From Microbacterium sp. TPD7012 (GTDB taxonomy: Bacteria; Actinomycetota; Actinomycetes; Actinomycetales; Microbacteriaceae): a stretch of DNA of 64,000 nucleotides. The DNA lies in assembly GCF_003075395.1 (NCBI RefSeq), contig NZ_QDFV01000003.1, positions 310,685-374,684 on the forward strand. Reading direction: 5' to 3'. How positions within the stretch are numbered: the stretch's first letter is position 1; each line of letters opens with the position of its first letter. Shown in pieces: positions 1 to 9,451 of the stretch. The position numbers and the translations under genes were made by a program. The notes beneath the pieces are model-generated. The model had not been told where the DNA came from. It was given only the letters and a program-made list of their open reading frames with translations, and did not search any database.

Positions 1-758
1 GCGATGAAGCTCAGGACCCACCACTGGCCGCCCTCCTGCTCGAGCAGGATGAGAGCGACACCCGCGAGGAACGGCACGTAGATCTGCACGAAGCCGCTGA
101 TGACGGCATCCGCCAGCACTTCGCCGTAGGTGCGGCCGTCCTTCACGACCATCTGGCCGACGAGGCGCCACACGATCACGAACGCCACCGCGACGAAGAC
201 CATCACCCAGCAGAGCCAGGGCTCGGCGAAGTACGCGGAGAGCACGAGGAACGTCGCCGCGATCAGCTGCGGCACGACGTCGACGCGGCGACCGGAGGCG
301 CGCAGCGCGCGCGACAGCTCGTACACGCCGAGGAGAGCCGCGGCCAGAGCGAAAGGCACGAAGAGAGCCTTGATGAACAGCAGCGAGCCCAGCAGTGCGG
401 CACCGAACGCGAGTCCGATCAGGGTCGCCAGGATCAGGTCCCGACCGGTGCGCTCCTTGATGCGCTCGTTCGCCTGGTCGATCTGATCCCGCGCGTGCGA
501 GACGTGGCTGTTCAGCTCGTCTCTCCGCACGCGCCACTGCTCCCTGATCGCGTTGTGATCCGCGGTGTCCAGGGGGCCTGCGCCGGCGAGAGCCGCCTCG
601 ACGGGCGGCAGCGGCGGACGCGGCGGGACCGTCGCGGCGTCGAACGACGGGAAGGCCGCGTCGACGAGCGGAACGCCGTCGTCGGGGGTCACCGCATCGC
701 CTGTCTCACCGTGCGTCGGCGATCGCCCCTCCTCGCCGCGTCTCGTGTCGTCGGACAT
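1..758 (-). CDS. cdsA: phosphatidate cytidylyltransferase, N-terminal part (runs off window)
   Basis: Makes CDP-diacylglycerol from phosphatidate and CTP at the membrane, the entry point to phospholipid synthesis. Only the first 252 codons are present; the gene leaves the window at base 1. The ATG at 758 lies 5 nt after the frr stop, so the two are probably co-transcribed. A charged, Pro-rich N-terminus of about 100 residues is followed by hydrophobic segments near residues 107-146, 161-200 and 217-240. The C-terminal CTP-binding signature lies outside the window. The name therefore rests on the membrane pattern and on the conserved order tsf-pyrH-frr-cdsA. Confidence 0.85.
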   Translation of the reverse strand, partial: MSDDTRRGEEGRSPTHGETGDAVTPDDGVPLVDAAFPSFDAATVPPRPPLPPVEAALAGAGPLDTADHNAIREQWRVRRDELNSHVSHARDQIDQANERIKERTGRDLILATLIGLAFGAALLGSLLFIKALFVPFALAAALLGVYELSRALRASGRRVDVVPQLIAATFLVLSAYFAEPWLCWVMVFVAVAFVIVWRLVGQMVVKDGRTYGEVLADAVISGFVQIYVPFLAGVALILLEQEGGQWWVLSFI

Positions 759-763
759 CCGGA

Positions 764-1318
764 CTACACCTCGAGGAGTTCGGCCTCTTTGCGCTTGAGA
801 GCGTCGTCGATGAGGTCGACGTGCTGACGAGTCAGAGCATCGAGCTCCTTCTCGCCCCGCGCGAGTTCGTCCTCGCCGATCTCGCTCTTCAGCGCGTCGA
901 GCTCGTCCTTCGCCTTGCGGCGGATGCCGCGGACGTGCACCTTCGCGTCCTCGCCCTTGGACTTGACGAGCTTGACGTACTCCTTGCGGCGCTCCGCAGT
1001 CAGCTCCGGCATCGTGACGCGGACCAGGTTGCCGTCGTTCGTCGGGTTCGCGCCCAGATTCGGCATGTCGCGAACGGCCTGCTCGATCGCCTTGAGGGCC
1101 GACTTGTCATAGGGGGTGATGATGAGGGTGCGCGCCTCCTGGTTGGCCAGCGATGCGAGCTGGGCCAGCGGGGTCGGCGTTCCGTAGTAGTCCACGAGCA
1201 GCTTCTGGAACAGCTGCGGGTTCGCACGGCCGGTGCGCACCGTGGAGAAGTCCTCCTTGGCAGCCTCGACCGCCCGCGACATACGGGAGGTGGTTTCAGC
1301 GAGGACATCCGCGATCAC
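764..1318 (-). CDS. frr: ribosome recycling factor
   Basis: Releases mRNA and tRNA from the post-termination ribosome together with EF-G. The 184-residue protein has the usual family length and typical blocks: [14 protein letters not shown] near residue 28, the PY.. segment around [10 protein letters not shown], and the [14 protein letters not shown] helix. It follows pyrH after a 68-nt gap and precedes cdsA by 5 nt on the same strand. Confidence 0.97.
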   Translation of the reverse strand: MIADVLAETTSRMSRAVEAAKEDFSTVRTGRANPQLFQKLLVDYYGTPTPLAQLASLANQEARTLIITPYDKSALKAIEQAVRDMPNLGANPTNDGNLVRVTMPELTAERRKEYVKLVKSKGEDAKVHVRGIRRKAKDELDALKSEIGEDELARGEKELDALTRQHVDLIDDALKRKEAELLEV

Positions 1319-1386
1319 GGTGACTCCTATCGTCGGGGTGTTCTGGAAATTCTATCGGGCGAAGGCCACTCCACCCGCTCTTGCAC

Positions 1387-2103
1387 TCAGGCGGTGACGA
1401 GTGTCCCGATGGGCTCGCCCAGCAGCGCCCGTGTGACGTTGCCCGCGGGCTCCATGCCGAAGACGCGCATGTCCATGCTGTTGTCCATGCAGAGGCTGAA
1501 CGCGGTCGAGTCGACGACCTTGAGGCCGCGCTGCAGGGCGTCGCGGTAGGTGACCCGCTCGATGCGCTCGGCGTCGGCGTGCTTGTTGGGGTCGGCCGTG
1601 TAGATGGCGTCGACGCCGTTCTTGGCGACGAGCACCTCCTGCGCGCCGATCTCCAGCGCGCGCTGGGCGGCGACGGTGTCCGTCGAGAAGTACGGGAGGC
1701 CGGCACCCGCTCCGAAGATCACGACGCGCCCCTTCTCGAGGTGGCGCTCCGCACGACGCGGGATGTACGGCTCCGCGACCTGCGTCATCGAGATGGCCGA
1801 CTGCACGCGCGTCGCGGCCCCTGCCTGCTCGAGGAAGTCCTGCAGGGCGAGCGCGTTCATGACGGTGCCCAGCATGCCCATGTAGTCGGCACGGCCGCGG
1901 TCCATGCCGCGCTGGCTGAGCTCGGCGCCGCGGAAGAAGTTCCCTCCACCGACGACGATCGCGACCTCGACGCGATCGACGGCAGCGGCGATGTCGCGCG
2001 CGATCTGCGAGACCACATCGGGGCTGACGCCCAGCTGACCGGCCCCGAAAGCCTCACCGGAGAGCTTGAGAAGGACGCGGCGGCGTCCAGTGCGTTCAGT
2101 CAT
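1387..2103 (-). CDS. pyrH: UMP kinase
   Basis: Phosphorylates UMP to UDP in pyrimidine nucleotide synthesis. The 238-residue product opens with [13 protein letters not shown], the amino-acid-kinase nucleotide-binding strand, and carries [10 protein letters not shown] and [14 protein letters not shown] blocks (here [10 protein letters not shown]). The ATG at 2103 was chosen because it places the kinase motif about 10 residues from the start; an upstream in-frame ATG at 2151 would add unconserved residues. It lies downstream of tsf, behind a strong hairpin, and upstream of frr. Confidence 0.96.
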   Translation of the reverse strand: MTERTGRRRVLLKLSGEAFGAGQLGVSPDVVSQIARDIAAAVDRVEVAIVVGGGNFFRGAELSQRGMDRGRADYMGMLGTVMNALALQDFLEQAGAATRVQSAISMTQVAEPYIPRRAERHLEKGRVVIFGAGAGLPYFSTDTVAAQRALEIGAQEVLVAKNGVDAIYTADPNKHADAERIERVTYRDALQRGLKVVDSTAFSLCMDNSMDMRVFGMEPAGNVTRALLGEPIGTLVTA

Positions 2104-2155
2104 GTGTGGGGTGTCCTCTCGTCCCGATTCAAGATAGTGCCTCGTGGGCACGAAG

Positions 2156-2188
2156 AAGGGGTTCGGATCGCGATGATCCGAACCCCTT
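2156..2188 (-). terminator. hairpin between tsf and pyrH
   Basis: A perfect 14-bp inverted repeat (AAGGGGTTCGGATC / GATCCGAACCCCTT) with a 5-nt loop starts 9 nt after the tsf stop. On the minus strand it is followed by a short pyrimidine-rich stretch (TTCTTCG) but no long U run. It probably terminates or attenuates transcription from rpsB-tsf into pyrH. Confidence 0.7.
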
Positions 2189-2196
2189 CGACAGTG

Positions 2197-3024
2197 TTAC
2201 GCGCCGACCTTGAAGCGCGCGAAGTCGGTCACGGTGATACCGGCGTCCTTCGCGACCTGGGCGACGGAGAGCTTGTTGTCCTTCGCGTAGTCCTGCTCGA
2301 GCAGGGCGACCTGCTTGATGAACGCGGACACACGGCCCTCGACGATCTTGGGCAGCGCTGCTTCCGGCTTGCCCTCGTTGCGGGAGATCTCGGTGACGAT
2401 CTCGCGCTCCTTCTCGACCGCGTCAGCCGGGACGTCCTCGCGAGCGAGGTACGACGGGTTGGCGAACGAGATGTGCTGGGCGATGCTGCGCGCGGTCTCG
2501 GCGTCGTCACCCGAGTAGGCGACGACGACGCCGATCTGCGGCGGCAGGTCCTTGCTGGTGCGGTGCAGGTAGACCTCGACCTTGTCGCCCGAGATCGTGC
2601 GCACGCGACGCAGTTCGACCTTCTCGCCGATGATCGCCGCCTCTTCCGAGATCAGCTGCTCGACGGTCTGCGATCCCGCAGCGGCAGCGAGGCCGGCCTC
2701 GACCGAGTCGGCCTTGACCGCTGCGACAGCGTCCGCGACCTTGTCGGCGAGCGTGATGAAGCGGTCGTTCTTGGCGACGAAGTCGGTCTCGCAGGCGAGC
2801 TCGATGAGCGTCACGGCGCCGTCCTGCTCGCGAGCGACGATCAGTCCCTCGCTGGTGGAACGGTCGGCGCGCTTCGCGTTGCCCTTCGCACCCTTCAGAC
2901 GCAGGATCTCGGTGGCCTTCTCGACGTCTCCGTCAGCCTCCTCGAGCGCCTTCTTGGTGTCGACCATTCCCGTGCCGAGCTGCTCGCGCAGCGCCTTGAG
3001 GTCGGCGATGGTGAAGTTGGCCAT
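2197..3024 (-). CDS. tsf: translation elongation factor Ts
   Basis: Nucleotide-exchange factor for EF-Tu. The 275-residue protein begins with the UBA-like module (ADLKALREQLGTGMVDTKKAL) and continues with the canonical block around LIELACETDFVAKND (residues about 75-90). It directly follows rpsB (46-nt gap) and ends just before a strong hairpin, forming the usual rpsB-tsf unit. Confidence 0.97.
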   Translation of the reverse strand: MANFTIADLKALREQLGTGMVDTKKALEEADGDVEKATEILRLKGAKGNAKRADRSTSEGLIVAREQDGAVTLIELACETDFVAKNDRFITLADKVADAVAAVKADSVEAGLAAAAGSQTVEQLISEEAAIIGEKVELRRVRTISGDKVEVYLHRTSKDLPPQIGVVVAYSGDDAETARSIAQHISFANPSYLAREDVPADAVEKEREIVTEISRNEGKPEAALPKIVEGRVSAFIKQVALLEQDYAKDNKLSVAQVAKDAGITVTDFARFKVGA

Positions 3025-3070
3025 GTGTGGTGGCTCCTTGCTTCGTTATGTATGTGTGTGAACGAGGGGA

Positions 3071-4027
3071 TTACTTGGCGTCTGCGGCCTCGGCTGCGGC
3101 GACCTCAGCGGTCTCCTCACCGGAAGCGGCGGCGATCGCCTCGTCGTGCGCCTCGGCACCGGCCTCGTCGGCCGCGGCCTCGTCAGCAGCGGGCGTCTCG
3201 ACGACAGCAGCCTCATCGGCGGTCGGCTCGACCTCAGCCGCGTCAGCGGACTCCTCGACGACGGGAGCGTCGGCGGGGGTCTCGAGAAGCTCCTTCTCCC
3301 ACTCGGCCAGCGGCTCAGCGTCGCCCGACTCCGGGTTGTGCTTCTGCTGCAGGCCCTCGGCCGCGGCGTCGGCGATGATACGCGTCAGCAGCGAGACGGA
3401 GCGGATCGCGTCGTCGTTGCCGGGGATCGGGTACTGGAAGTCGTCCGGGTCGGCGTTGGTGTCGAGGATGCCGATCACCGGGATGCCGAGCTTCTTGGCC
3501 TCGTCGATGGCGAGGTGCTCGCGCTTGGCGTCGACGACCCAGATCGCCGACGGCGTCTTCGTGAGGTTGCGGATACCGCCGAGCGACTTGTGCAGCTTGT
3601 CGAGCTCGCGCTTCTTGAGAAGGAGCTCCTTCTTCGTGAAGCCGCTGTTCGCGGGGACCTCGTAGTCGAGCTCCTCGAGCTCCTTCATGCGAGCGAGACG
3701 CTTGGAGATCGTCTGGAAGTTGGTGAGGAGTCCGCCGAGCCAGCGCTGGTTCACGAAGGGCTGGCCGACGCGCGTGGCCTGCTCGGCGAGGATCTCCTGC
3801 GCCTGCTTCTTGGTGCCGACGAAGAGGATCGTGCCGCCGTGGGCGACGGTCTCCTTGACGAAGTCGTAGGCCTTGTCGATGTAGCCGAGCGACTGCTGGA
3901 GGTCGATGATGTGGATGCCGCTGCGCTCGGTGAGGATGAAGCGCTTCACCTTCGGGTTCCACCGACGGGTCTGGTGTCCGAAGTGCACGCCGCTGTCGAG
4001 CAGCTGGCGGATGGTGACCACAGCCAT
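3071..4027 (-). CDS. rpsB: 30S ribosomal protein S2 with acidic C-terminal tail
   Basis: Small-subunit ribosomal protein. The start is the ATG at 4027, giving [20 protein letters not shown]; the open frame continues upstream without conserved sequence. The S2 core spans roughly residues 1-230, with [10 protein letters not shown] and PDFVIVVD-like ([11 protein letters not shown]) blocks. After it comes a tail of about 80 residues made almost only of Ala, Glu, Asp, Val and Pro. Acidic Ala-rich tails on S2 are common in actinobacteria. The gene heads the rpsB-tsf operon behind a long 5' leader. Confidence 0.97.
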   Translation of the reverse strand: MAVVTIRQLLDSGVHFGHQTRRWNPKVKRFILTERSGIHIIDLQQSLGYIDKAYDFVKETVAHGGTILFVGTKKQAQEILAEQATRVGQPFVNQRWLGGLLTNFQTISKRLARMKELEELDYEVPANSGFTKKELLLKKRELDKLHKSLGGIRNLTKTPSAIWVVDAKREHLAIDEAKKLGIPVIGILDTNADPDDFQYPIPGNDDAIRSVSLLTRIIADAAAEGLQQKHNPESGDAEPLAEWEKELLETPADAPVVEESADAAEVEPTADEAAVVETPAADEAAADEAGAEAHDEAIAAASGEETAEVAAAEAADAK

Positions 4028-4341
4028 GGTCGTCTCCTGGTTCTGGCGCGATTCTGCGCCGTTGAGGTTGTCTGCCGATCTTCTGATCGGACTTCCTGGT
4101 GCCCGGCGCACTCCCGCCCGCTCGTGGAGCGGGACCTGTGGGAATGGATGCCGCGACCTCTGTCTCTGCAGACGCCGGTCGCTCTGGGCACGCGTAGTCA
4201 CCCCGATATCGAGGTGCTCCTCCAGCATACAGGATGCGGCGGTCAGACTCGCGCTGCACCCCGCGGTGCTCGCACCTGCTTCTCCCCCATGACCGCGCGT
4301 CCGGCGCAGGACACGAGCGGACCCCGCCGCCGTCGACCAGG
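4028..4341 (-). promoter_or_regulatory. rpsB promoter and long structured 5' leader (314-nt gene-free stretch)
   Basis: This gap separates rpsB (minus) from the M23 peptidase gene (plus). On the minus strand a -10-like TATGCT at 4229-4224 would start the rpsB transcript about 190 nt before its ATG. The leader contains a 7-bp hairpin at 4117-4133 (CCCGCTC/GAGCGGG, 3-nt loop). Long folded leaders on rpsB are often targets of autogenous control by S2. That role is inferred here, and no match to a known S2-binding motif was established. Confidence 0.4.
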
Positions 4342-4872
4342 ATGCCGGGAATGCGCACCTCATCACGACTCGTGTCCGGGATCGCCCTGATCCTCCTCTC
4401 GCTGCTGTTCTCCCCCGCGCAGGTCGCAGCCGTCCCGCCTCCCGGAGCCGACGAAGTCCGGTGGCTCTGGCCGCTCGACGGCGTTCGCCAGGTGGTCGAG
4501 CCGTATCGCGCCCCCGCGCACGCCTACGGAGCGGGTCACCGCGGTGTCGATCTGGCAGCGCCCGCGGGAACGGTCGTCCTCGCTCCCGCCGCCGGGGTGA
4601 TCGCGTACCAGGGCACCGTCGTCGACCGCCCGCTGCTCACGATCGAGCATCACGGGGGCCTCGTCTCGACATTCGAGCCTCTTCAGTCGCCGCTCCGGCC
4701 AGGCGATGCGGTCTCGGCCGGCGATGCGATCGGGGTCGTCGCCGTCGGCGGACACGCGACACCCGGGACGCTCCATCTGGGCGTGCGGCTCGACGGGGCC
4801 TACATCAACCCGATGATCCTGTTCGGCGATGTGCCGCGAGCGGTGCTGCTGCCGTGCTGCGACCCGGTCTGA
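4342..4872 (+). CDS. secreted M23-family (LytM-like) peptidase domain protein
   Basis: Predicted exported protein with one M23 domain, the fold of peptidoglycan endopeptidases. A signal peptide covers about the first 25-30 residues (hydrophobic [13 protein letters not shown], then AQVAA and the mature VPPPG). The first zinc-binding motif is intact ([10 protein letters not shown]). The later HxH motif reads TLHLG, keeping only the second His, and the usual YxHL position reads TFEPL. Many short actinobacterial M23 proteins look like this, so catalytic activity is uncertain. ATG 4351 is an alternative start. The gene is transcribed alone, divergent from rpsB. Confidence 0.8.
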   Translation: MPGMRTSSRLVSGIALILLSLLFSPAQVAAVPPPGADEVRWLWPLDGVRQVVEPYRAPAHAYGAGHRGVDLAAPAGTVVLAPAAGVIAYQGTVVDRPLLTIEHHGGLVSTFEPLQSPLRPGDAVSAGDAIGVVAVGGHATPGTLHLGVRLDGAYINPMILFGDVPRAVLLPCCDPV

Positions 4873-4899
4873 GAACGTGCGGGCGCGCCGCAGCGAAGG

Positions 4900-5802
4900 T
4901 CATGCGCGCGGATGCGCCAGCCGGTAGGTCGCGGTCAGACGCTCGGCCGACACGTGGGTGTAGATCTGGGTGGTGCCGAGGCTGGCGTGGCCGAGGATCT
5001 CCTGCACGGCGCGCAGATCGGCGCCGCCGTCGAGGAGGTGGGTCGCCGCCGTATGCCGCAGAGCATGCGGGCCGACCGTCTCCGCTCCGACGATCGGCGC
5101 GAGCACGCGCGCGACGAGCGTGTAGACCGTGCGGGGTCCGATGCGCGCACCGCGGCTGCCCAGCATCACGGCCGGCGTGGCCGCCACGGCGCGGACGATC
5201 AGCGCCGGTCTCCCCCGGGTCAGATAGGCGCGCACGGCATCGCGTGCCGGTGCACCGAAGGGGACGACGCGCTCCTTGGAGCCCTTGCCGAGGACCCGCG
5301 CCGTGCCACGGTCCAGATCGAGGTCGTCGATGTCCAAGCCGCAGAGCTCCGAGACGCGGATGCCTGATCCGTACAGCAGCTCGAGGATCGCGTGGTCCCG
5401 CAGCGCGAGAGGGTCCCCGGAGTCCGCGGCGGTGCGGTGCGCGTCGAGAAGCTCCGACATCGAATCGCGCGAGGCCACCGTCGGCAGCGTGCGTCCCTTC
5501 TTCGGGGCGATCAGCCGCAGACTCGGGTCGTGCGCGACGAATCCCTGCTCCTGGGCCCAGCTGAAGAACGACCGGGCGGCGGCGGCTCGTCGCGCCAGGG
5601 TCGACCTCGCGTCCCCGCGTTGCGTCGCCCGCCAGAGCCAGTCCCGCAGCACTTCGAGGTCGACATCTTCCAGAGCGATCGGGCCCGCTGATGCTCCGAG
5701 ATCCCGCAGGTCCGAGCGATACGCCTTGACCGTCGCCGGCGACAGCCGACGCACCCGCTCGAGGTGATCGGCGAACGCCTCGGCAGCGACCGCGAGTTCC
5801 AT
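4900..5802 (-). CDS. xerC: tyrosine recombinase XerC
   Basis: Site-specific recombinase that resolves chromosome dimers at dif with XerD. The 300-residue protein has the SAM-like N-domain (about 1-90) and a catalytic domain with the complete residue set: R149 (GSGIRVSEL), K173 (LGKGSKERV), H246 and R249 (HALRH), H272 (LGHASL) and nucleophile Y281 (YTHV). The start at 5802 gives the conserved MELAV..F..HL opening. It follows dprA by 67 nt. Its place in the conserved comM-dprA-xerC-rpsB block argues for the housekeeping recombinase rather than a phage integrase. Confidence 0.93.
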   Translation of the reverse strand: MELAVAAEAFADHLERVRRLSPATVKAYRSDLRDLGASAGPIALEDVDLEVLRDWLWRATQRGDARSTLARRAAAARSFFSWAQEQGFVAHDPSLRLIAPKKGRTLPTVASRDSMSELLDAHRTAADSGDPLALRDHAILELLYGSGIRVSELCGLDIDDLDLDRGTARVLGKGSKERVVPFGAPARDAVRAYLTRGRPALIVRAVAATPAVMLGSRGARIGPRTVYTLVARVLAPIVGAETVGPHALRHTAATHLLDGGADLRAVQEILGHASLGTTQIYTHVSAERLTATYRLAHPRA

Positions 5803-5869
5803 GGACCCAGTCTGCCCGCGTTCTCGCGGCGGTGGCCGAAGCCCCGCCGTGACGGCGACGACGCGCGTC

Positions 5870-7066
5870 TCATGCGGGGGCTGTCGCCGGCAGGCGTCGC
5901 CAGCCCCTGTCATCGCGCCGGACCTCCTCCTCGAGCTCGAGCAGGCCGAGCAGCGCGCGGACGCGGTCTGGCGGCAGCCCCGACCGGCGTACGAGCTCGT
6001 CGACGGATACGCGTGCCCTCGTGCTCATCGCGTCGAGCAGACGGATCCGATCCGGATCGACGGCCAGCACGTGCGACGATGTTCCGACGCCCATCCCCCA
6101 GAGCTCCCGCACCTCCGCAGCCGATGTCACGCACTGCGCGTCGTACTCGCGCAGCAGTCGATGACAGCCCGCGGATGCCGCCGAGGTCACCGGGCCCGGC
6201 ACGGCACCGAGCGGACGCCCGAGCGCGGCGGCGTGCCCCGCCGTGTTCAGCGAACCGCTGCGCCACCCTGCTTCGATCACCACCGTCGCGTGCCCGAGCG
6301 CTGCGATCAGGCGATTGCGCGCGAGGAACCGCCACTTGGTGGGCGCCGCGCCGCAGGGCGGCTCGCTGACCACAGCACCTCGAGCGGCGATCTGCCCGAT
6401 CAGATGCTGGTGACCTGCCGGGTAGGCACGATCGACGCCGCCGGCCAGGAACGCGACCGTCGCGCCGCTCACGCCGAGTGCCGCCCGATGCGCCGCCCCG
6501 TCGATGCCGTAGGCGCCTCCCGACACGATGACCGTGCCGGTGGCGGCGAGATCTCCCGCGAGCTCCGCCGCCACGTGTTCGCCATACCCGCTGGAGGCCC
6601 GCGCCCCGACGAGAGATGCCCGAGGCTCGGCGACCAGAAGCTCCGCCCTGCCCCGCACCCAGAGCGCCGTCGGCGCATTGGCTCCGAGGTCGTCGAGCGA
6701 CGCCGGCCAGCACGCATCACCGGGGAGCAGCAGCGTCGCGTCGATGTCGTGCGCGCCCCGCAGCGCATCACGCACGGCGCGCGGATCGGCGCGCGGCATC
6801 CACCGCTTGCGCGCCTCGCTCAGAGCGCGCTGTCCGGTGCCGGCGACGTCCAGGAGCGCGAACGCGCCCTGCCGCGAGCCTCCGACGGCGACGGCCAGCG
6901 CATCGACCGCTCCGAGCTCGCCGATCAGCGTCCCCGCCACGGCATCGCCGGGCTCCGCGACGACGCTCCAGGCGACCCGCGCCAGAGCCTCGGCGACCTC
7001 ATCCTCCCGTCGCAGCCGACGTGCGGCATCGACGATCTCGGCATCGCCGAGCAGCCTCTCGATCAT
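5870..7066 (-). CDS. dprA: DNA-processing protein DprA
   Basis: Binds incoming single-stranded DNA and loads RecA in natural transformation; in non-competent species its role is unclear. The 398-residue protein has a helical N-terminal region, then the Rossmann-like DprA domain: SLVGARASSGYG (151-162), VSGGAYGIDGAAH (181-193), FLARNRLIAAL (247-257) and EAGWRSGSLNTA (265-276). A winged-helix C-terminus follows. Its ATG overlaps the comM stop (ATGA), so the two are translationally coupled. Confidence 0.95.
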   Translation of the reverse strand: MIERLLGDAEIVDAARRLRREDEVAEALARVAWSVVAEPGDAVAGTLIGELGAVDALAVAVGGSRQGAFALLDVAGTGQRALSEARKRWMPRADPRAVRDALRGAHDIDATLLLPGDACWPASLDDLGANAPTALWVRGRAELLVAEPRASLVGARASSGYGEHVAAELAGDLAATGTVIVSGGAYGIDGAAHRAALGVSGATVAFLAGGVDRAYPAGHQHLIGQIAARGAVVSEPPCGAAPTKWRFLARNRLIAALGHATVVIEAGWRSGSLNTAGHAAALGRPLGAVPGPVTSAASAGCHRLLREYDAQCVTSAAEVRELWGMGVGTSSHVLAVDPDRIRLLDAMSTRARVSVDELVRRSGLPPDRVRALLGLLELEEEVRRDDRGWRRLPATAPA

Positions 7067-8592
7067 GGAGTCAGTCCTCTCTTCAGGTGCAGCGCCCGGC
7101 CGATCTCGTCGAGGCCCGGACTCTCGAGATCCGCGAGGTCGGCCATCGTCCAGGCCAGCCGGAGCACGCGGTCGTATCCGCGCAGCGTGAGAGAGCCGCG
7201 TTCGAGTGCACGGTCCAGCGCGGCGCGGGTCGCCGGCGGAAGCCGCAGCGCGCCCTGACGCAGCCAGGTCCCCGGAACGTCGGCGTTGCGTCGCCACGGT
7301 GTGCTCCGCCATCGATCGGCCGCGCGTGCGCGCGCCGTCTCCACGCGCTCCCGGGCTCGCGCCGTGGTCACCTCGGAGCGGCCGCCGGCCGTCGCCCGGG
7401 ATGCCGCGACCCGGGTCACCGACAGGTCGATGTCGACGCGATCCCGCAGCGGCCCGGACAGGCGCATCGCGTACCGCCTGATGCCGGCGGGAGGGCATAT
7501 GCACTCCGCCCCTCGCACGCCGTAGTTTCCGCACGGACACGGATTCATGGCCAGGAGCAGCTGGAACCCGGCAGGGAATCTCGCCGTGAAGCCTGCCCTG
7601 TGGACGTCGATCACGCCGGATTCGAGCGGTTGCCGCAGCGCGTCGAGCGCGGCGCGCGAGAATTCGGCGGCCTCATCGAGGAACAGCACCCCGCGATGCG
7701 CCCTGGCTATCGCGCCGGGCCGGGCCACGCGCGATCCGCCGCCCACCAGGGCGGCGACGGACGCGCTGTGGTGCGGTGCTTCGAGCGGAGGGAGCGGGTC
7801 GAGGGCCGTCACCGTCTCGCCGCTGAGCGATCGGATGGAGGCGACTTCGAGAGCCTCCTGCTCCCCCAGGGCGGGGAGGATCCCGGGGAGGCGCCGGGCG
7901 AGCATCGTCTTCCCTGCACCCGGCGGCCCGCTCAACAGGAGATGATGACCGCCGGCCGCGGCCACGACGAGGGCCTCGACCGCCTCCTCCTGTCCGACCA
8001 CGTCGGCAAGGTCGAGAGCCGCTTCGCGCACCGACGACGCACGGCCGACGGCGACGGCATCGACGTCCGGCACCTCGACGTCCGCACCGTGCCAGACCGC
8101 GACCTCGGCGAGGGAGGCGGCGGCCCGCACCTCGACGCCCGGCACCAGCCGGGCCTCGGCCTCGCTCCCCCGCGGCACGATGATGCGCTGGAAGCCCGCT
8201 CCGGCGGCAGCGAACACCGCGGGCAGGACTCCGGGGACCGGCCGGATGCGCCCGTCGAGCCCCAGCTCGCCGATGTGGACGGTGTCCGCGATCGAACGGC
8301 GTCCGATCGCGCCGCCCGCGGCCAGAGTCGAGACCGCGATCCCGAGGTCGAATCCCGCGCCGTGCTTCGGCAGGCTCGCCGGTGAGAGGTTGACCGTGAG
8401 ACGGCGGCGCGGGAGGTCGAGGCCCGCGTTCTTGCACGCGTTGTGCACGCGTTGGACCGCTTCACCGAGCGACTTGTCGGGGAGCCCGATGATCTTGAAG
8501 TCCGGGGTCTGGTTCGAGAGGTCGGCCTCGATCTCGACCATGTGCCCGTCGACGCCGGTGAGGGCGACGGCCCAGGTGCGCGCGGTGCTCAT
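7063..8592 (-). CDS. comM: YifB/ComM family Mg-chelatase-like AAA ATPase
   Basis: Hexameric branch-migration helicase that extends recombination of transformed DNA. The 509-residue protein has a Lon-like N-terminal domain (to about 170), Walker A GPPGAGKT (222-229), Walker B LFLDEAAEF (303-311) and the family Cys cluster PCPCGNYG...C.CPP (351-368). The start overlaps the upstream yraN stop by ATGA and the stop overlaps the dprA start in the same way. yraN-comM-dprA therefore look like one translationally coupled unit. Confidence 0.95.
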   Translation of the reverse strand: MSTARTWAVALTGVDGHMVEIEADLSNQTPDFKIIGLPDKSLGEAVQRVHNACKNAGLDLPRRRLTVNLSPASLPKHGAGFDLGIAVSTLAAGGAIGRRSIADTVHIGELGLDGRIRPVPGVLPAVFAAAGAGFQRIIVPRGSEAEARLVPGVEVRAAASLAEVAVWHGADVEVPDVDAVAVGRASSVREAALDLADVVGQEEAVEALVVAAAGGHHLLLSGPPGAGKTMLARRLPGILPALGEQEALEVASIRSLSGETVTALDPLPPLEAPHHSASVAALVGGGSRVARPGAIARAHRGVLFLDEAAEFSRAALDALRQPLESGVIDVHRAGFTARFPAGFQLLLAMNPCPCGNYGVRGAECICPPAGIRRYAMRLSGPLRDRVDIDLSVTRVAASRATAGGRSEVTTARARERVETARARAADRWRSTPWRRNADVPGTWLRQGALRLPPATRAALDRALERGSLTLRGYDRVLRLAWTMADLADLESPGLDEIGRALHLKRGLTP

Positions 8593-8951
8593 GAGATGTC
8601 CACGAGATGCTCGAGCACACCGACGGCCGGGTCGCCACCGATGATGCCGATCGCCTCGATGCGCAGGTCGAGTCCGCGGGCGAGCTCCGGGTGCGCGGCC
8701 CTCCAGGCGAACGCCAGCCCCCAGAGGCGCCGTCTCTTCCGCTCGTCGATGGCCTCGAACGGGTGGCCGAAGGCCGCTGAGCGTCGTGTCTTCACCTCGA
8801 TGACGGCCAGGTGCGCTCCCCGCGCGGCGACGATATCGATCTCGCCCTGCGCACACCGCCAGTTGCGATCCAGCACGGTGTAGCCGTGCCGCGTCAGGTG
8901 CTGCGCTGCGCGCTCTTCACCGGCTCTCCCGAGTTCGTCCTTCGCTGCCAT
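8589..8951 (-). CDS. YraN/UPF0102 family endonuclease-like protein
   Basis: A 120-residue protein of the UPF0102 family, which has a restriction-endonuclease-like fold. The likely metal-binding residues are visible: E37 and D39 in GEIDIVA, and E52 and K54 in IEVKTRRS. Its cellular role is not well defined. It is coupled to comM by an ATGA overlap, so a function in DNA processing with ComM and DprA is plausible but inferred. GATGCT six bases upstream of the ATG may serve as a weak leaderless -10. Confidence 0.9.
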   Translation of the reverse strand: MAAKDELGRAGEERAAQHLTRHGYTVLDRNWRCAQGEIDIVAARGAHLAVIEVKTRRSAAFGHPFEAIDERKRRRLWGLAFAWRAAHPELARGLDLRIEAIGIIGGDPAVGVLEHLVDIS

Positions 8952-9055
8952 GCCGACAGCATCGCGCCCGGTCGCGACACGAGGCGGCGAGGATCAGGGG
9001 AGCTCCCGACGACTCGGGAGAAGCTCCTCGATCCGAGATCTGTGGAGAGAGGGTG

Positions 9056-9382
9056 TCACTCGCCGTCGAGCGAGAGCTCCTGCGGCAGCTCGAACTCGCG
9101 ACGCTGGAGTTCCTCGACGTTGACGTCCTTGAAGGTGAGCACCCGCACGGCCTTGACGAAGCGGTCGGCGCGATAGATGTCCCACACCCACACGTCGCTC
9201 ATCGAGATCTCGAAGTAGAAGTCGTGCTCGGTGTCGCGTCGCACGACGTTGACCTCGTTCGCCAGGTAGAACCGGCGCTCGGTCTCGACGACGTACTGGA
9301 ACTGGGACACGACGTCCCGGTACTCACGGAACAGAGCCAGCTCGAGCTCGCGGTCGTAGTCGTCGAAGGCTTCCTCATCCAT
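9056..9382 (-). CDS. DUF2469 family protein
   Basis: A 108-residue acidic protein of an actinobacteria-specific family. It shows the family hallmarks DDYDRELELALFREYRDV, FYLANEVNVV and WVWDIYRADRFVKAV. The family has no established biochemical function. It is conserved between rnhB and yraN in this phylum, as here (rnhB ends 69 nt upstream and yraN starts 104 nt downstream). A small 7-bp hairpin at 9003-9020 after its stop may end its transcript. Confidence 0.9.
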   Translation of the reverse strand: MDEEAFDDYDRELELALFREYRDVVSQFQYVVETERRFYLANEVNVVRRDTEHDFYFEISMSDVWVWDIYRADRFVKAVRVLTFKDVNVEELQRREFELPQELSLDGE

Positions 9383-9451
9383 GATGTGTCCATCCTAGAG
9401 TCGCTCGCCGCCCTGCGCGGCATCCGCCGTGTCCGAGGTCGCCGCCGCCGG

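Noticed and set aside
1381..3378. 665-codon plus-strand open frame opposite pyrH and tsf
   Set aside because: Antisense shadow of two certain genes; no family motifs.
4900..5802. Tyrosine recombinase as evidence of a mobile element
   Set aside because: It is in the conserved dprA-xerC-rpsB context with no att repeats or phage genes nearby, so it is the housekeeping XerC.
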